Assembly (NCBI RefSeq): GCF_001412085.1
Contig: NZ_LKEV01000002.1
Coordinates: forward strand, 424,447 to 488,446
DNA: 64,000 nt
Direction: 5' to 3'
Origin: Corynebacterium lowii
GTDB lineage: Bacteria > Actinomycetota > Actinomycetes > Mycobacteriales > Mycobacteriaceae
Of this stretch, positions 56,019-64,000 are shown one piece after another. Each line of letters opens with the position of its first letter. The stretch's first letter is position 1. The translations under genes were made by a program, and so were the position numbers. The notes under the pieces were generated by a model that worked only from the letters and a program-made list of their open reading frames with translations, was not told the DNA's origin and made no database searches.

Positions 56019-57296
56019 TTAGGCGGAGCGCTCCTCGGCGCAGTCCTCCACCAGCAGCTCCTCTTCCCCGCGCACCATCGCGCCGGTAACGATGAGCTCG
56101 CCCGGCCCCTCCCGGTCGGGAATCTCATACATCACGGGAACCAGAAGTTCCTCCATGATCGCCCGCAAGCCTCGCGCGCCGGTATCCCTCTCGATGGCCT
56201 TATCCGCGATGGCCTCTAATGCCTCCGTCTCGAAGCGCAGGTCCACCCCGTCAATATCAAAGAGCCGCTGGTACTGGCGCACGAGCGCATTCTTGGGCTC
56301 GGTGAGCACCTGCACTAAGGAAGCGCGATCCAGGTTGCCCACGGTGGCCACCACGGGCAGGCGGCCGATGAACTCGGGAATGAGCCCAAAGCGCACCAGA
56401 TCCTCCGGCTGCACCTGGGCGAAAATATCTTGCGACTTGTGCGCGTCCAGGCTCTCCACCACGGAGCCAAAGCCCAGGCTGCGCTTGCCCACGCGCTCCT
56501 GAATCACCCGATCCAGCCCGGCAAAGGCCCCCGCCACGATGAAGAGGATATTGGAGGTATCCAGCTGAATGAGGTCTTGGTTGGGGTGCTTGCGCCCACC
56601 CTGCGGGGGAATGGAGGCGGTGGTGCCCTCCAAGATCTTGAGTAGGGCCTGCTGCACGCCCTCGCCGGAAACGTCGCGGGTAATAGAGGGGTTCTCCGAT
56701 TTCCGCGAGATTTTATCCACCTCGTCCACGTAGATGATGCCGTGCTGGGCGCGCTGCACGTCAAAGTCCGCGGCGTGGAGGAGTTTGAGCAGGATGTTTT
56801 CTACATCCTCGCCCACGTAACCGGCCTCGGTGAGGCTGGTGGCGTCGGCGATAGCAAAGGGGACGTCGAGAAGCCGGGCGAGCGTTTGGGCCAGGTAGGT
56901 CTTGCCGGAGCCGGTGGGTCCCAGCATGAGGATATTGGACTTGGCAATCTCCACCTCATCCTCGCGCTTGCGGAAGGAAGAGGCGGATTCCGCCTCGCGG
57001 ATGCGCTTGTAGTGGTTGTACACCGCCACCGCGAGCACGCGCTTGGCCTCGTCCTGGCCTATGACGTATTCGTCCAAGAAGGCGCGGATCTCCGAGGGCT
57101 TGGGCAGCCTGCCCTGCTGGTCCTGCTGGGAGGCCTGCGCCGCCCCCATTTCCTCTTCAATGATCTCATTGCACAGCTCAATGCACTCATCGCAGATGTA
57201 CACTCCGCCACCGGCAATGAGCTTTTTCACCTGCTTTTGCGTCTTGCCACAGAAGGAGCACTTGAGCAGATCCGCACTTTCTTGCATACGCGCCAT
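56019..57296 (-). CDS. clpX: ATP-dependent Clp protease ATP-binding subunit ClpX
   Basis: AAA+ unfoldase feeding ClpP. 425 aa. N-terminal C4 zinc finger ([11 protein letters not shown]... and CDECIELC near 13-40), Walker A GPTGSGKT (about 127-134), Walker [12 protein letters not shown], a [13 protein letters not shown] pore-2/loop region and the C-terminal [15 protein letters not shown]. clpP is not adjacent in the window. A two-mismatch copy of the dispersed 13-mer lies at 56862. Confidence 0.97.
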   Translation of the reverse strand: MARMQESADLLKCSFCGKTQKQVKKLIAGGGVYICDECIELCNEIIEEEMGAAQASQQDQQGRLPKPSEIRAFLDEYVIGQDEAKRVLAVAVYNHYKRIREAESASSFRKREDEVEIAKSNILMLGPTGSGKTYLAQTLARLLDVPFAIADATSLTEAGYVGEDVENILLKLLHAADFDVQRAQHGIIYVDEVDKISRKSENPSITRDVSGEGVQQALLKILEGTTASIPPQGGRKHPNQDLIQLDTSNILFIVAGAFAGLDRVIQERVGKRSLGFGSVVESLDAHKSQDIFAQVQPEDLVRFGLIPEFIGRLPVVATVGNLDRASLVQVLTEPKNALVRQYQRLFDIDGVDLRFETEALEAIADKAIERDTGARGLRAIMEELLVPVMYEIPDREGPGELIVTGAMVRGEEELLVEDCAEERSA

Positions 57297-57333
57297 GAGC
57301 TAGTTTGATCTCATTCCTGATCGGGGCCGGGGT

Positions 57334-58689
57334 TCACCTTCCCTCCACTTTAGCGCGTGCGTCAATCGGCTCCACTTCGCGGATCACCGCGCGTACTTCC
57401 TCCAATAATTCCCTGGTACGGGCGTATCCGTAGGCCCCGATTCCCACCACGATTCCGCGCCGCTGAGGCGTGCTCCAATACTCAGAGAGCGCCTGCACCG
57501 CGATGCCCCGTCGCGCGCACTGCTTCACGACGTCGCGCTCGGCATCGAGGTAGATCACGGCGTGCAGCCCGCCATCCATCGGCACGGCTTGTTCCTCGGC
57601 AAAGATCTCGGTGAAAAGGGCGCGCCGGCGTTTGTATTCCCGTCGCATGCGAGCCAGGTGGTGCCGGAACCCATCGTTTTCCATGAAGTACCTCATCGCA
57701 TCCTGCACCACCCCAGAGGCCGGGGTGGCCTGGGCACACATGGTGGCCTTCAGCCTCGGGGGCATGAGCACGAATCCCAGCCCCAGGCCGGGGGTAACCG
57801 TCTTGGAAAAGGAGCCGAGCGTGGCCACGCACCCCGCATCATCCACGGCAGCCAGCGCCGGGTGCGGCTGCCCCACGTAGCGCAGTTCGGAATCGTAATC
57901 GTCCTCCACCACGATCACCGCGTGCGCGGCGGCAAAGTCCAGCAATTGGCGACGCCGCGGCGCGCTCATCGTCGCGCCCAGAGGGTACTGGTGGGAGGGG
58001 GTTACCAGCGCCACCTGCGGCCGCGCCCGCTCCAAAGCCGCGATGTCCATTCCCTCTTCATCCACGGGAACAGGAACCACCTCATGCCCGTGTTCGCGCA
58101 GCACCGCCCGCAGGGAGGGATAACCGGGGTCCTCCACGGCCACTATGCTGCGCGGCCCCATCGCGGAGAGAAGTGTGCGCAGCCCATCGCGGGCGCCGGA
58201 GGTGATGAGTATATCCGCGGGATCGGAGGCAACCGATCGCGTGATGCGCAGGTGCTCCGCCACGAGTTCGCGCAGCCGGCGATCCCCCTGCGCCGGGTAT
58301 CCACGGCTGGGCCTCGCGGCCGCCCGACGCCAAGCCTCCCGCCACGCGGTGCCCGTCAGTTCCTCCACGTTGGGGATACCGGGGCGCAGGTCCGCACGCT
58401 GACGCACGGGAGCGGCGGTGTGAGCCCTGGCCGGGCGGGGCCGCACCCTCGTCTGGGGAAGCTCGGGATTAACCCTGGTTCCGCCGTGGGTACTGGCGAG
58501 GTAACCCTCCCCCACGAGTTGTTCATAGGCGGCCACCACGGTTCCCCGCGATACTCCCAGGCTGGCGGCCAAAGCCCTGCTTGAGGGCACGGGATCGCCG
58601 GGGGCGAGGCGGGCGGCGTCGATAAGCTCCCGTAATTGCCGGGTAATCTGACGCGGCAGGCTTCCCGCGCTGCGATCCACCTCAATCAC
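57334..58689 (-). CDS. MocR/PdxR-type regulator (GntR HTH fused to aminotransferase-like domain)
   Basis: 451 aa from GTG 58689 (MIEVDRSAGSLPRQITRQL), which overlaps the TGA of the upstream TetR gene as GTGA. The GntR winged helix (VPSSRALAASLGVSRGTVVAAYEQLVGEGYLAS) occupies residues ~35-80. The aminotransferase fold follows, with the PLP-lysine motif GSFSKTVTPGLGLGF near 300. MocR proteins sense a PLP-linked or amino-acid ligand; PdxR regulates vitamin B6 synthesis, but no pdxST is adjacent, so the target is unknown. The 13-mer at 58615 lies in its first codons. Confidence 0.92.
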   Translation of the reverse strand: MIEVDRSAGSLPRQITRQLRELIDAARLAPGDPVPSSRALAASLGVSRGTVVAAYEQLVGEGYLASTHGGTRVNPELPQTRVRPRPARAHTAAPVRQRADLRPGIPNVEELTGTAWREAWRRAAARPSRGYPAQGDRRLRELVAEHLRITRSVASDPADILITSGARDGLRTLLSAMGPRSIVAVEDPGYPSLRAVLREHGHEVVPVPVDEEGMDIAALERARPQVALVTPSHQYPLGATMSAPRRRQLLDFAAAHAVIVVEDDYDSELRYVGQPHPALAAVDDAGCVATLGSFSKTVTPGLGLGFVLMPPRLKATMCAQATPASGVVQDAMRYFMENDGFRHHLARMRREYKRRRALFTEIFAEEQAVPMDGGLHAVIYLDAERDVVKQCARRGIAVQALSEYWSTPQRRGIVVGIGAYGYARTRELLEEVRAVIREVEPIDARAKVEGR

Positions 58690-59258
58690 GAGGCCACGCT
58701 GCGCAGGGCCATATCCGCGTAAATCTCTCCCAATTCCTCCGCGCTGTAGGTGGCGCGGGGATCGAACCAGAGGCACACGCCCAGGCCCATGTCGATGAGG
58801 GAATAGGCACTGACCTTGACGTCTGCCACGCGGAAGTCCCCGGATTCCACCCCGACGCGCAGAATCTCTTGCCAATAGCGCACGTATTCCCGGCGTAGTT
58901 GCGTGGCCTGGGCGCGGGAGGGGGCGTCGAGATGCGCAATCTCATTGCTCACCACCCTGGTGGCCTGGGCATGCAGCGCGTGATAGCGCACGTGCAGGCT
59001 CATTGCGGTGTGCAATTTCTCACTAGGATCTTGTATTCCGCGCAGCCCCTCGCGGTGATATTCCAGCAAACCGCGCAGGGTGGAAAGAATCAGATCCGTG
59101 AGTAATTCCCGCTTAGAGCCCACGTGGTTATACAGGCTTGAGGTGGCCATACCCACCTGACCAGCGATGTCCTCCATGCCCGTGGCGTTATATCCGCGGT
59201 GCCCAAAGAGATGAAGGGCTGCGGCGGCAATCTGCGCCTTGCGTTGCTCATTTGCCAT
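58686..59258 (-). CDS. TetR-family regulator (KstR2/FadR-like)
   Basis: 190 aa from ATG 59258 (MANEQRKAQIAAAALHLFGHRGYNATGMEDIAGQVG); HTH at about residues 20-55. The domain layout resembles actinobacterial TetR regulators of acyl-CoA/lipid genes. It is divergent from the acyl-CoA dehydrogenase gene, which it may control, and overlaps the MocR-type gene by four bases. The ligand is unknown. Confidence 0.88.
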   Translation of the reverse strand: MANEQRKAQIAAAALHLFGHRGYNATGMEDIAGQVGMATSSLYNHVGSKRELLTDLILSTLRGLLEYHREGLRGIQDPSEKLHTAMSLHVRYHALHAQATRVVSNEIAHLDAPSRAQATQLRREYVRYWQEILRVGVESGDFRVADVKVSAYSLIDMGLGVCLWFDPRATYSAEELGEIYADMALRSVAS

Positions 59259-59329
59259 GCGGATCACTCTACCCACATGTTCTCCCCCCACCACTTGACG
59301 TTGAGTGCGCTACACATCACACTGTTAAT

Positions 59330-59346
59330 ACGAACAGCAATTCGTT
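59330..59346. promoter_or_regulatory. Candidate operator in the TetR/acyl-CoA dehydrogenase gap
   Basis: ACGAA-CAGCAA-TTCGT (59330-59345) is a small inverted repeat. It lies between the divergent regulator and the acyl-CoA dehydrogenase gene, 36 bases upstream of the latter's ATG. It could be the regulator's operator. Confidence 0.35.
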
Positions 59347-59381
59347 CCCGGATAGCCCTAGCTGAAAGGTAGGTCACCCTC

Positions 59382-60557
59382 ATGTCCACTCCGCTAAGCA
59401 ACAGCACCGCTGACTTCTACGGCATCTTTGCCGATGTCGATGGCAAGGATCTTGAGTACTGGAACACCACCCGCGCCTTTGCCGATGAGGTACGCGATCA
59501 GATCAACGACGCCTGGGAGAAAGCCGAGTACCGCATTCCCGTGGTCAAGCGCGCCGCAGACCTCGGCATCGTGCGCGATGGCATCGACATCCCCGGCTTC
59601 GAGCCCATGAGCATCCGCGCCAACCGCCTCATCACGATGGAGCTGGCGCGCCTGGACGGTTCCATCGGCACCGCCATCGTGGTGCAGTCCGGCCTGGCCA
59701 TGAAGTCCATCGCCCTGTGCGGCTCCGAGGAGCAAAAGGAAAAATACCTCGCGCCTATGGCCCGCTGTGAGGTACTCGGCGCCTTCGCGCTGACCGAGCC
59801 GACGCACGGTTCCGATTCCATCGCCCTGGAAACCACCGCCGTACTCGATGGTGATGAATACGTCATCAACGGCGCCAAGAAGTGGATCGGCCAGGGCTCC
59901 GTGGGTCACATCACTATCGTGTGGGCTCGCATGGAGGACGGCCAGGTGGGTGGCTTCATCGTCCCGCAGGACACCCCCGGCTACAATGCCGAGACGATCA
60001 AGGGCAAGGCTTCCCTGCGCGCCATCCACCAGGCCGAGATTCACCTGGAAAATGTGCGTATTCCCAAGGAGAACCGCCTGCCGGGCGCCAAGTCCTTCCG
60101 CGATACCGCCGAGATCCTGGCCGGCACCCGCATCGGCGTGGCCTGGGCCGCCCTGGGCCTGGCCATCGACTGCTACGAGAAGGCCCTGAGCTACGCCCAG
60201 GAGCGCGTGCAGTTTGGCAAGCCGCTGGTGAGCTTCCAGATCGTGCAGCAGCGCCTCAGCGACATGCTCCAGGACATCGTTTCTATGGCCCTCTACTGCA
60301 AGCGCCTGTTGGAGATGGAAGAGGCTGGCACGCTCAACGAGAAGCAGGCCGCCCTGGCTAAGGTGCACAACACCCGCAAGGCCCGCTCCGTGGCCGCCAC
60401 CGCTCGCGACATGCTCGGCGGCGTGGGAATCCTGCTGGAAAATGACATCATCCGCCACATGTGCGACATCGAGGCCCTACACACCTACGAGGGCACGGAC
60501 ACCATTCAGTCCCTCATCGTGGGCAAGACCATCACGGGCGTGAGCGCTTACCGCTAA
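59382..60557 (+). CDS. Acyl-CoA dehydrogenase (glutaryl-CoA dehydrogenase-like)
   Basis: FAD-dependent dehydrogenase of 391 aa. N-terminal helices, then FALTEPTHGSDSIALETTA near residue 140, GAKKWIGQGSVGHI, YAQERVQFGKPLVSFQ near 280, and the catalytic-Glu region HTYEGTDTIQSLIVGK near 367. The sequence looks closest to glutaryl-CoA dehydrogenases, but the substrate is not certain. Preceded by GAAAGG and the candidate operator; a strong terminator follows. Confidence 0.93.
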   Translation: MSTPLSNSTADFYGIFADVDGKDLEYWNTTRAFADEVRDQINDAWEKAEYRIPVVKRAADLGIVRDGIDIPGFEPMSIRANRLITMELARLDGSIGTAIVVQSGLAMKSIALCGSEEQKEKYLAPMARCEVLGAFALTEPTHGSDSIALETTAVLDGDEYVINGAKKWIGQGSVGHITIVWARMEDGQVGGFIVPQDTPGYNAETIKGKASLRAIHQAEIHLENVRIPKENRLPGAKSFRDTAEILAGTRIGVAWAALGLAIDCYEKALSYAQERVQFGKPLVSFQIVQQRLSDMLQDIVSMALYCKRLLEMEEAGTLNEKQAALAKVHNTRKARSVAATARDMLGGVGILLENDIIRHMCDIEALHTYEGTDTIQSLIVGKTITGVSAYR

Positions 60558-60569
60558 GCCCCCTCCCAC

Positions 60570-60609
60570 AAAGAGGGCCTATCGCAGGAACAGCGATAGG
60601 CCCTCTTTT
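60570..60609 (+). terminator. Rho-independent terminator after the acyl-CoA dehydrogenase gene
   Basis: A perfect 16-bp stem (60570-60585 AAAGAGGGCCTATCGC with 60593-60608) with a seven-base loop, ending in TTTT. It lies 13 bases after the stop. Confidence 0.93.
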
Positions 60610-60880
60610 GCCGGCTATACAGAGCGCTTCTCGACGCCGTGAGCTACTACACGGTTGCCCAGCGCGCCCCGTTGTGCGCCGTCGCGTCTCGGAGTGCCCC
60701 TCAGTGCGGCCTATTTGTGCTGCATCGGAACCGCGCCGTGCTCAGACCCCTCAGCACCTCTCAGCGTTTCTTGGCGTCTCTCGGCACCTCTCCGCAGCAA
60801 AGCAAGCTCTCGCCCCACGCGATCGCCCACGCAGACCTACCCTGGTAGCGGCAGCTTCCCGACAACGCAGAAAGGCCATC

Positions 60881-61729
60881 ATGTCTGACCGGACTCCCAC
60901 CCCCGATCCCGCCGAGGATCGCGCCTTCTTCCCCTCCCCCTATTCCCTGAGCCAATACACCGCCGATACCACCAACTTCGACGGCCTGGCCACGGAGGAA
61001 AAGTACACCGGCGGCCGCTGGAAGGTACTCGTGATCGCCGCCGACGAGCGCTACATGCTCATGCAAAACGGCACCTTCTTCTCCACGGGCAATCACCCCG
61101 TGGAGACCCTTCTCCCGCTCCACCACATGATGCAGGCCGGCTACGGTGTGGATATTGCCACCCTCAGCGGCGGACCCGGCAAGTTTGAGTGGTGGGCCTA
61201 TCCTCACAAGGACGAGGCCGTCACCGCTACCTGGGAGGCCACCCAACAAGGCTTCAAGACGCCCCATCAACTCTCCGCCCTCCTCGCCTCCGGACTGGAC
61301 GATTACGCGGCGATCTTCATTCCCGGCGGCCACGGGGCGATGAACGGCCTTCCCTTCAGCCCCGATCTGCGCGACGCCCTAGAGTTCTTCGTGCGCAATG
61401 ACAGGCTCATCATCACTCTCTGCCACGGCCCCGCGGGCCTACTTGCCGCCGGTGTAGGCCGGGAAAGCAATCCCTTCTCCAGCTACAAGCTGGTGGCTTT
61501 CCCCGATTCTCTCGACTTCGGCACAAACATGGAGATCGGCTACCTCCCCGGCGCTATGCCGTGGAAACTCGGTGAGCGCCTGACTGAGGCCGGCATGGAA
61601 ATCCTCAACTCGGATATGAGCGGAGCCACCACGCGGGACCGCAACCTACTGACCGGCGATAGCCCCCTCGCCGCTCACCAACTGGGCAAGGAATCCGCCC
61701 TGGCCCTGTTAGAACAGTTCAACCAGTAA
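60881..61729 (+). CDS. hchA: HchA/DJ-1-family protein (glyoxalase III or protein deglycase)
   Basis: 282 aa from ATG 60881, with AGAAAGG five bases upstream; the longer upstream frame passes through the 3' end of the acyl-CoA dehydrogenase and is not used. Hsp31-type motifs: GNHPVETLLPLHHM, FIPGGHGAMNGLP near residue 147, and the nucleophile region ITLCHGPAGLLAAG near 185, followed by FGTNMEIGYLPGAMPWKLGERL. Converts methylglyoxal to lactate in E. coli HchA; deglycase activity has also been claimed for the family. Confidence 0.9.
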   Translation: MSDRTPTPDPAEDRAFFPSPYSLSQYTADTTNFDGLATEEKYTGGRWKVLVIAADERYMLMQNGTFFSTGNHPVETLLPLHHMMQAGYGVDIATLSGGPGKFEWWAYPHKDEAVTATWEATQQGFKTPHQLSALLASGLDDYAAIFIPGGHGAMNGLPFSPDLRDALEFFVRNDRLIITLCHGPAGLLAAGVGRESNPFSSYKLVAFPDSLDFGTNMEIGYLPGAMPWKLGERLTEAGMEILNSDMSGATTRDRNLLTGDSPLAAHQLGKESALALLEQFNQ

Positions 61730-61843
61730 GCTCCGGCACCTCAGCACCAATCCCTCAGTGTTCTAGATAACTCCTTGACTTTATTAGAGATATAGGACAC
61801 TGTGGGATTGTTGTATTTTCTTCCCTAAATCTAAGGAGCACCC

Positions 61844-63337
61844 ATGCTGAGCATCCCATCGTGTTCGCTCTACGAGCGCGTCTTTGCCGACCTCTCCCCC
61901 GCCGATGCCACACGTCCCGCCATCACGGAAGTAGATTCCGGGAAAAGCGCCACGTACGGCGAACTCAGTGCCATGATCGACGCCTTCACGGGCTACCTCG
62001 CCGCGCGCGGGATCGGCCCCGGCGACGTCGTGGCCCTGCAACTGCCCAGCTCCATCAACTTCGCCGCCGCCTTTTACGGCGCGCTCAAGGCCGGAGCCAC
62101 CGTCACCCCTATGGGCATGCTGCTCAATCAGGAGGACACCGGAAAAATCGTCCGCGACTCCGGAGCCGTTCTCTTCCTCAGCGCATTGGAACACGAGGAC
62201 GCATCCTCACAGGCTCTCTTCGTCTCCGCCGCCGAGCTCCCCAACATCTACCACACCGGCCTCCCCGCGCCGACTGTGACGCTCGACCCGGAAACCTCCC
62301 TCGCCTGCATTCCCTTTTCCTCCGGCACCACCGGAAAAGCCAAGGGCGTCAAACTCAGCCACCGCAATCTGGTGGCCAACATCGCCCAAGCCCTCGGCGC
62401 CATTGAAAAATTGGGGCTCAACAGAGACTCGCACGTCATGGCACCGCTGCCCTTCAGCCATATCTATGGGCTCAGCATTCTGCTCACTCTGCCCCTGATT
62501 CAGCGCGCCCACATCTTCACCATGGCCCGCTTCGACCTCCCCCTCTTCCTGGAAAGCCACGAAAAGCACGGCATCACCATGACCTTCGTCGCGCCCCCGA
62601 TTGCCGTGGCCCTCGCCAAGCATCCCGCCGTAGACAGCGTTCAAATACGCTCGCTGCGCACCATCATCTCCTCAGCCGCGGCTCTCGACGCCCAGCTGGC
62701 CCTGGCCGTAGAAAAGCGCCTGGGTGCTCGCGTGATCCAAGGCTACGGAATGACGGAAGCAAGCCCCATCGTCTCTCTTGGAGATCCAGACATTCAAGAC
62801 CGCGGTTCCATTGGGCGGCCCCTTCCCCTCACGGAATGGAAACTTGTGGACCCGGAAAGCCTGGAACAACAGAACACCGAGGGAGAACTACTTATCCGCG
62901 GCCCCCAAGTGATGCAGGGGTACCTCAACAACCCAGAGGACACGGCCGCCACCCTTATCCCTGGCGGGTGGATGCGTACCGGAGACATCCTCCGCGTAGG
63001 TGAGCACGGGGAACTGTACGTGGTGGATCGCGCCAAAGAAGTAATCAAATACAAGGGTTACCAGGTGGCCCCTTCCGAACTCGAAGCGCTGCTGCTCACC
63101 CGCCCCGACATTGCCGACGCCGCCGTGGTGGGGGCATATCAGGATGGGCTAGAGATTCCCCGAGCCTTCGTTGTACCCGCGCAAGGCGCAAAGATTGAGC
63201 CCGAAGAAGTGATGGACTGGGTGGCTCAACGCGTGACGCCTTATAAGAAGATCCGCCGAGTAGACGTGATGGAAAGCATCCCGAAATCCCCCACGGGTAA
63301 GATTCTGCGCCGAGAACTGCGCAACTATCCGCTCTAA
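61844..63337 (+). CDS. AMP-dependent acyl-CoA ligase
   Basis: 497 aa adenylate-forming enzyme. Motifs: IPFSSGTTGKAKGVKLSHRN (P-loop, near 152), QGYGMTEASPIVS (near 300), TGDILRVGEHGELYVVDR (near 380) and the C-terminal SPTGKILRREL with the catalytic lysine. Preceded by AAGGAG. Fatty-acid or aryl-CoA ligase; the substrate is not determined. The 100-odd bases before it hold a possible promoter (TTGACT at 61775). Confidence 0.93.
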   Translation: MLSIPSCSLYERVFADLSPADATRPAITEVDSGKSATYGELSAMIDAFTGYLAARGIGPGDVVALQLPSSINFAAAFYGALKAGATVTPMGMLLNQEDTGKIVRDSGAVLFLSALEHEDASSQALFVSAAELPNIYHTGLPAPTVTLDPETSLACIPFSSGTTGKAKGVKLSHRNLVANIAQALGAIEKLGLNRDSHVMAPLPFSHIYGLSILLTLPLIQRAHIFTMARFDLPLFLESHEKHGITMTFVAPPIAVALAKHPAVDSVQIRSLRTIISSAAALDAQLALAVEKRLGARVIQGYGMTEASPIVSLGDPDIQDRGSIGRPLPLTEWKLVDPESLEQQNTEGELLIRGPQVMQGYLNNPEDTAATLIPGGWMRTGDILRVGEHGELYVVDRAKEVIKYKGYQVAPSELEALLLTRPDIADAAVVGAYQDGLEIPRAFVVPAQGAKIEPEEVMDWVAQRVTPYKKIRRVDVMESIPKSPTGKILRRELRNYPL

Positions 63338-63347
63338 ATAGCGGAGC

Positions 63348-63387
63348 AAGAAAGAGAGGGGCGGTATATACCGCCCCTCTCTTTCTT
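63348..63387. terminator. Perfect 40-base palindromic bidirectional terminator
   Basis: Each half (63348-63367 and 63368-63387) is the exact reverse complement of the other; the strongest part is AGAGAGGGGCGGT. It lies between the acyl-CoA ligase gene and the convergent surface-protein gene. Confidence 0.9.
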
Positions 63388-63409
63388 ATCAACTACCTAG
63401 CGCGTTGGG

Positions 63410-64000
63410 CTAGATGTGAGAGGGCATACCCTCCTCCAACACCAACGAACCAGACGGAATCGCCTTAATGGAACGACGCGGCGTCTTCGGCGCCACCGCC
63501 TTACCCACCTCAGGCGCATCCTCAGTAACCACCGTGACGTTCTTATCCTGCTTCTTCTCCACAGTCTTCTGCGAAGGAGCAGGCTTCTCCACAACATCAC
63601 GAGCCGTCACCGTCTGAGCAGCATCATTAATGTCATGATGCACAGCCACCACAGCCCCGGAAGAATCCCGCAGCGTCTCAAAGGCCACCTGCTCAGAACA
63701 GTCACCATCAGTCACCGCAATGGGCACATTAATCTGCCCATCAGCAACCTGCGGCACAAAGACCACCTTCGCAGTAGCACCCGTAGCGGCACCAGACGCC
63801 TTGCACATCAGCTCAGCATCCAAGGTGTACTTCTTACCAGCCTCCAGGCCGGTAAAGCTCACCGTATCCACCACCGTGGCACCAGCCACCAGAGCACCAT
63901 TATCCTCAATGGCCGCATCCGTGGTGATCTTCGGAGCAGGCTTACCCGGCTCCGGCTTCACCGGCACCACAGGCGTGGACTCAGAAGGCTTCGGCTACGC
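63410..64000 (-). pseudogene. VaFE-repeat surface protein, C-terminal part; in-frame stop at the window edge
   Basis: The frame from 63970 down to the stop at 63410 encodes 186 aa: a Pro-rich linker (PVVPVKPEPGKPAP), one VaFE-type domain (VVDTVSFTGLEAGKKYTLDAELM, ending EQVAFETLRDSSGAV), then a Lys/Pro-rich tail. Reading further upstream in the same frame, a TAG at 63997-63995 precedes PKPSESTP, so the larger protein is interrupted; no start codon with a ribosome-binding site is visible here. The tail ends in GMPSHI without LPXTG or a membrane segment. The rest of the gene lies outside the window. Confidence 0.75.

Overview
The window is a chromosomal segment of a high-GC actinobacterium, almost certainly a Corynebacterium. 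Evidence for this: the conserved order valS-folC-DUF4233-ndk / rne-rplU-rpmA-obg-proB ... proA ... nadD-rsfS-gpgP-degV-comEA-comEC-holA ... rpsT-lepA; a DUF5129/TPM-like exported protein; a VaFE-type surface protein; a site matching the corynebacterial McbR operator exactly; GTG/TTG starts; and at least one apparently leaderless mRNA. No tRNA, rRNA, CRISPR array, prophage or complete insertion sequence was recognised.

Layout. 1-4653: a peptide/nickel-type ABC importer operon (binding protein cut by the window edge, two permeases, one double-ATPase protein). 4746-7175: L-lactate dehydrogenase lldD, a terminator, and a ribokinase. 7178-10228: a DUF4143 ATPase diverging from a Tat-exported metallophosphoesterase gene that has a stop codon inside its signal peptide; four 23-bp tandem repeats lie between them. 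10225-12767: nucleoside hydrolase, a small ORF, and a YedE-TusA sulfur transporter under an McbR-type operator. 12818-16764: a frameshifted DUF5129 gene, a DUF418 membrane protein, and a PTS-like IIC permease. 16808-21542: Na+/H+ antiporter, an AAA ATPase with three upstream iteron-like repeats, a GlcD-type oxidoreductase, and an AT-richer NTF2-like gene.

21734-34663 holds translation and housekeeping genes: lepA, a PemK-like gene, rpsT, then on the minus strand cutinase, an exported unknown protein, nadD, rsfS, gpgP, degV, comEA, comEC, holA, an ankyrin protein and a LysE exporter. 34714-41313 is more accessory: an AT-rich MFS transporter, a lipoprotein asparaginase, proA, a proline-repeat membrane protein, a broken fragment of ribosomal protein L5, a small membrane protein and a 2-hydroxyacid dehydrogenase. 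41323-57296 is a core block: proB, obg, rpmA, rplU, rne, ndk, DUF4233, folC, valS, mdh, a TetR regulator and clpX. 57334-63337: a MocR/TetR regulator pair divergent from an acyl-CoA dehydrogenase, then an HchA-like protein and an acyl-CoA ligase. The window ends in a surface-protein gene interrupted by an in-frame stop.

The most unusual signals are: a dispersed 13-mer, GCTTATCGACGCC, found at least 17 times (0-1 mismatch) on both strands and over-represented between genes; two tandem-repeat arrays in promoter regions next to ATPase genes (23-bp period x4, 28-bp period x3); an inverted pair of DnaA-box sequences at the end of degV; and several recently broken genes (Tat phosphoesterase, DUF5129 gene, rplE fragment, VaFE protein).
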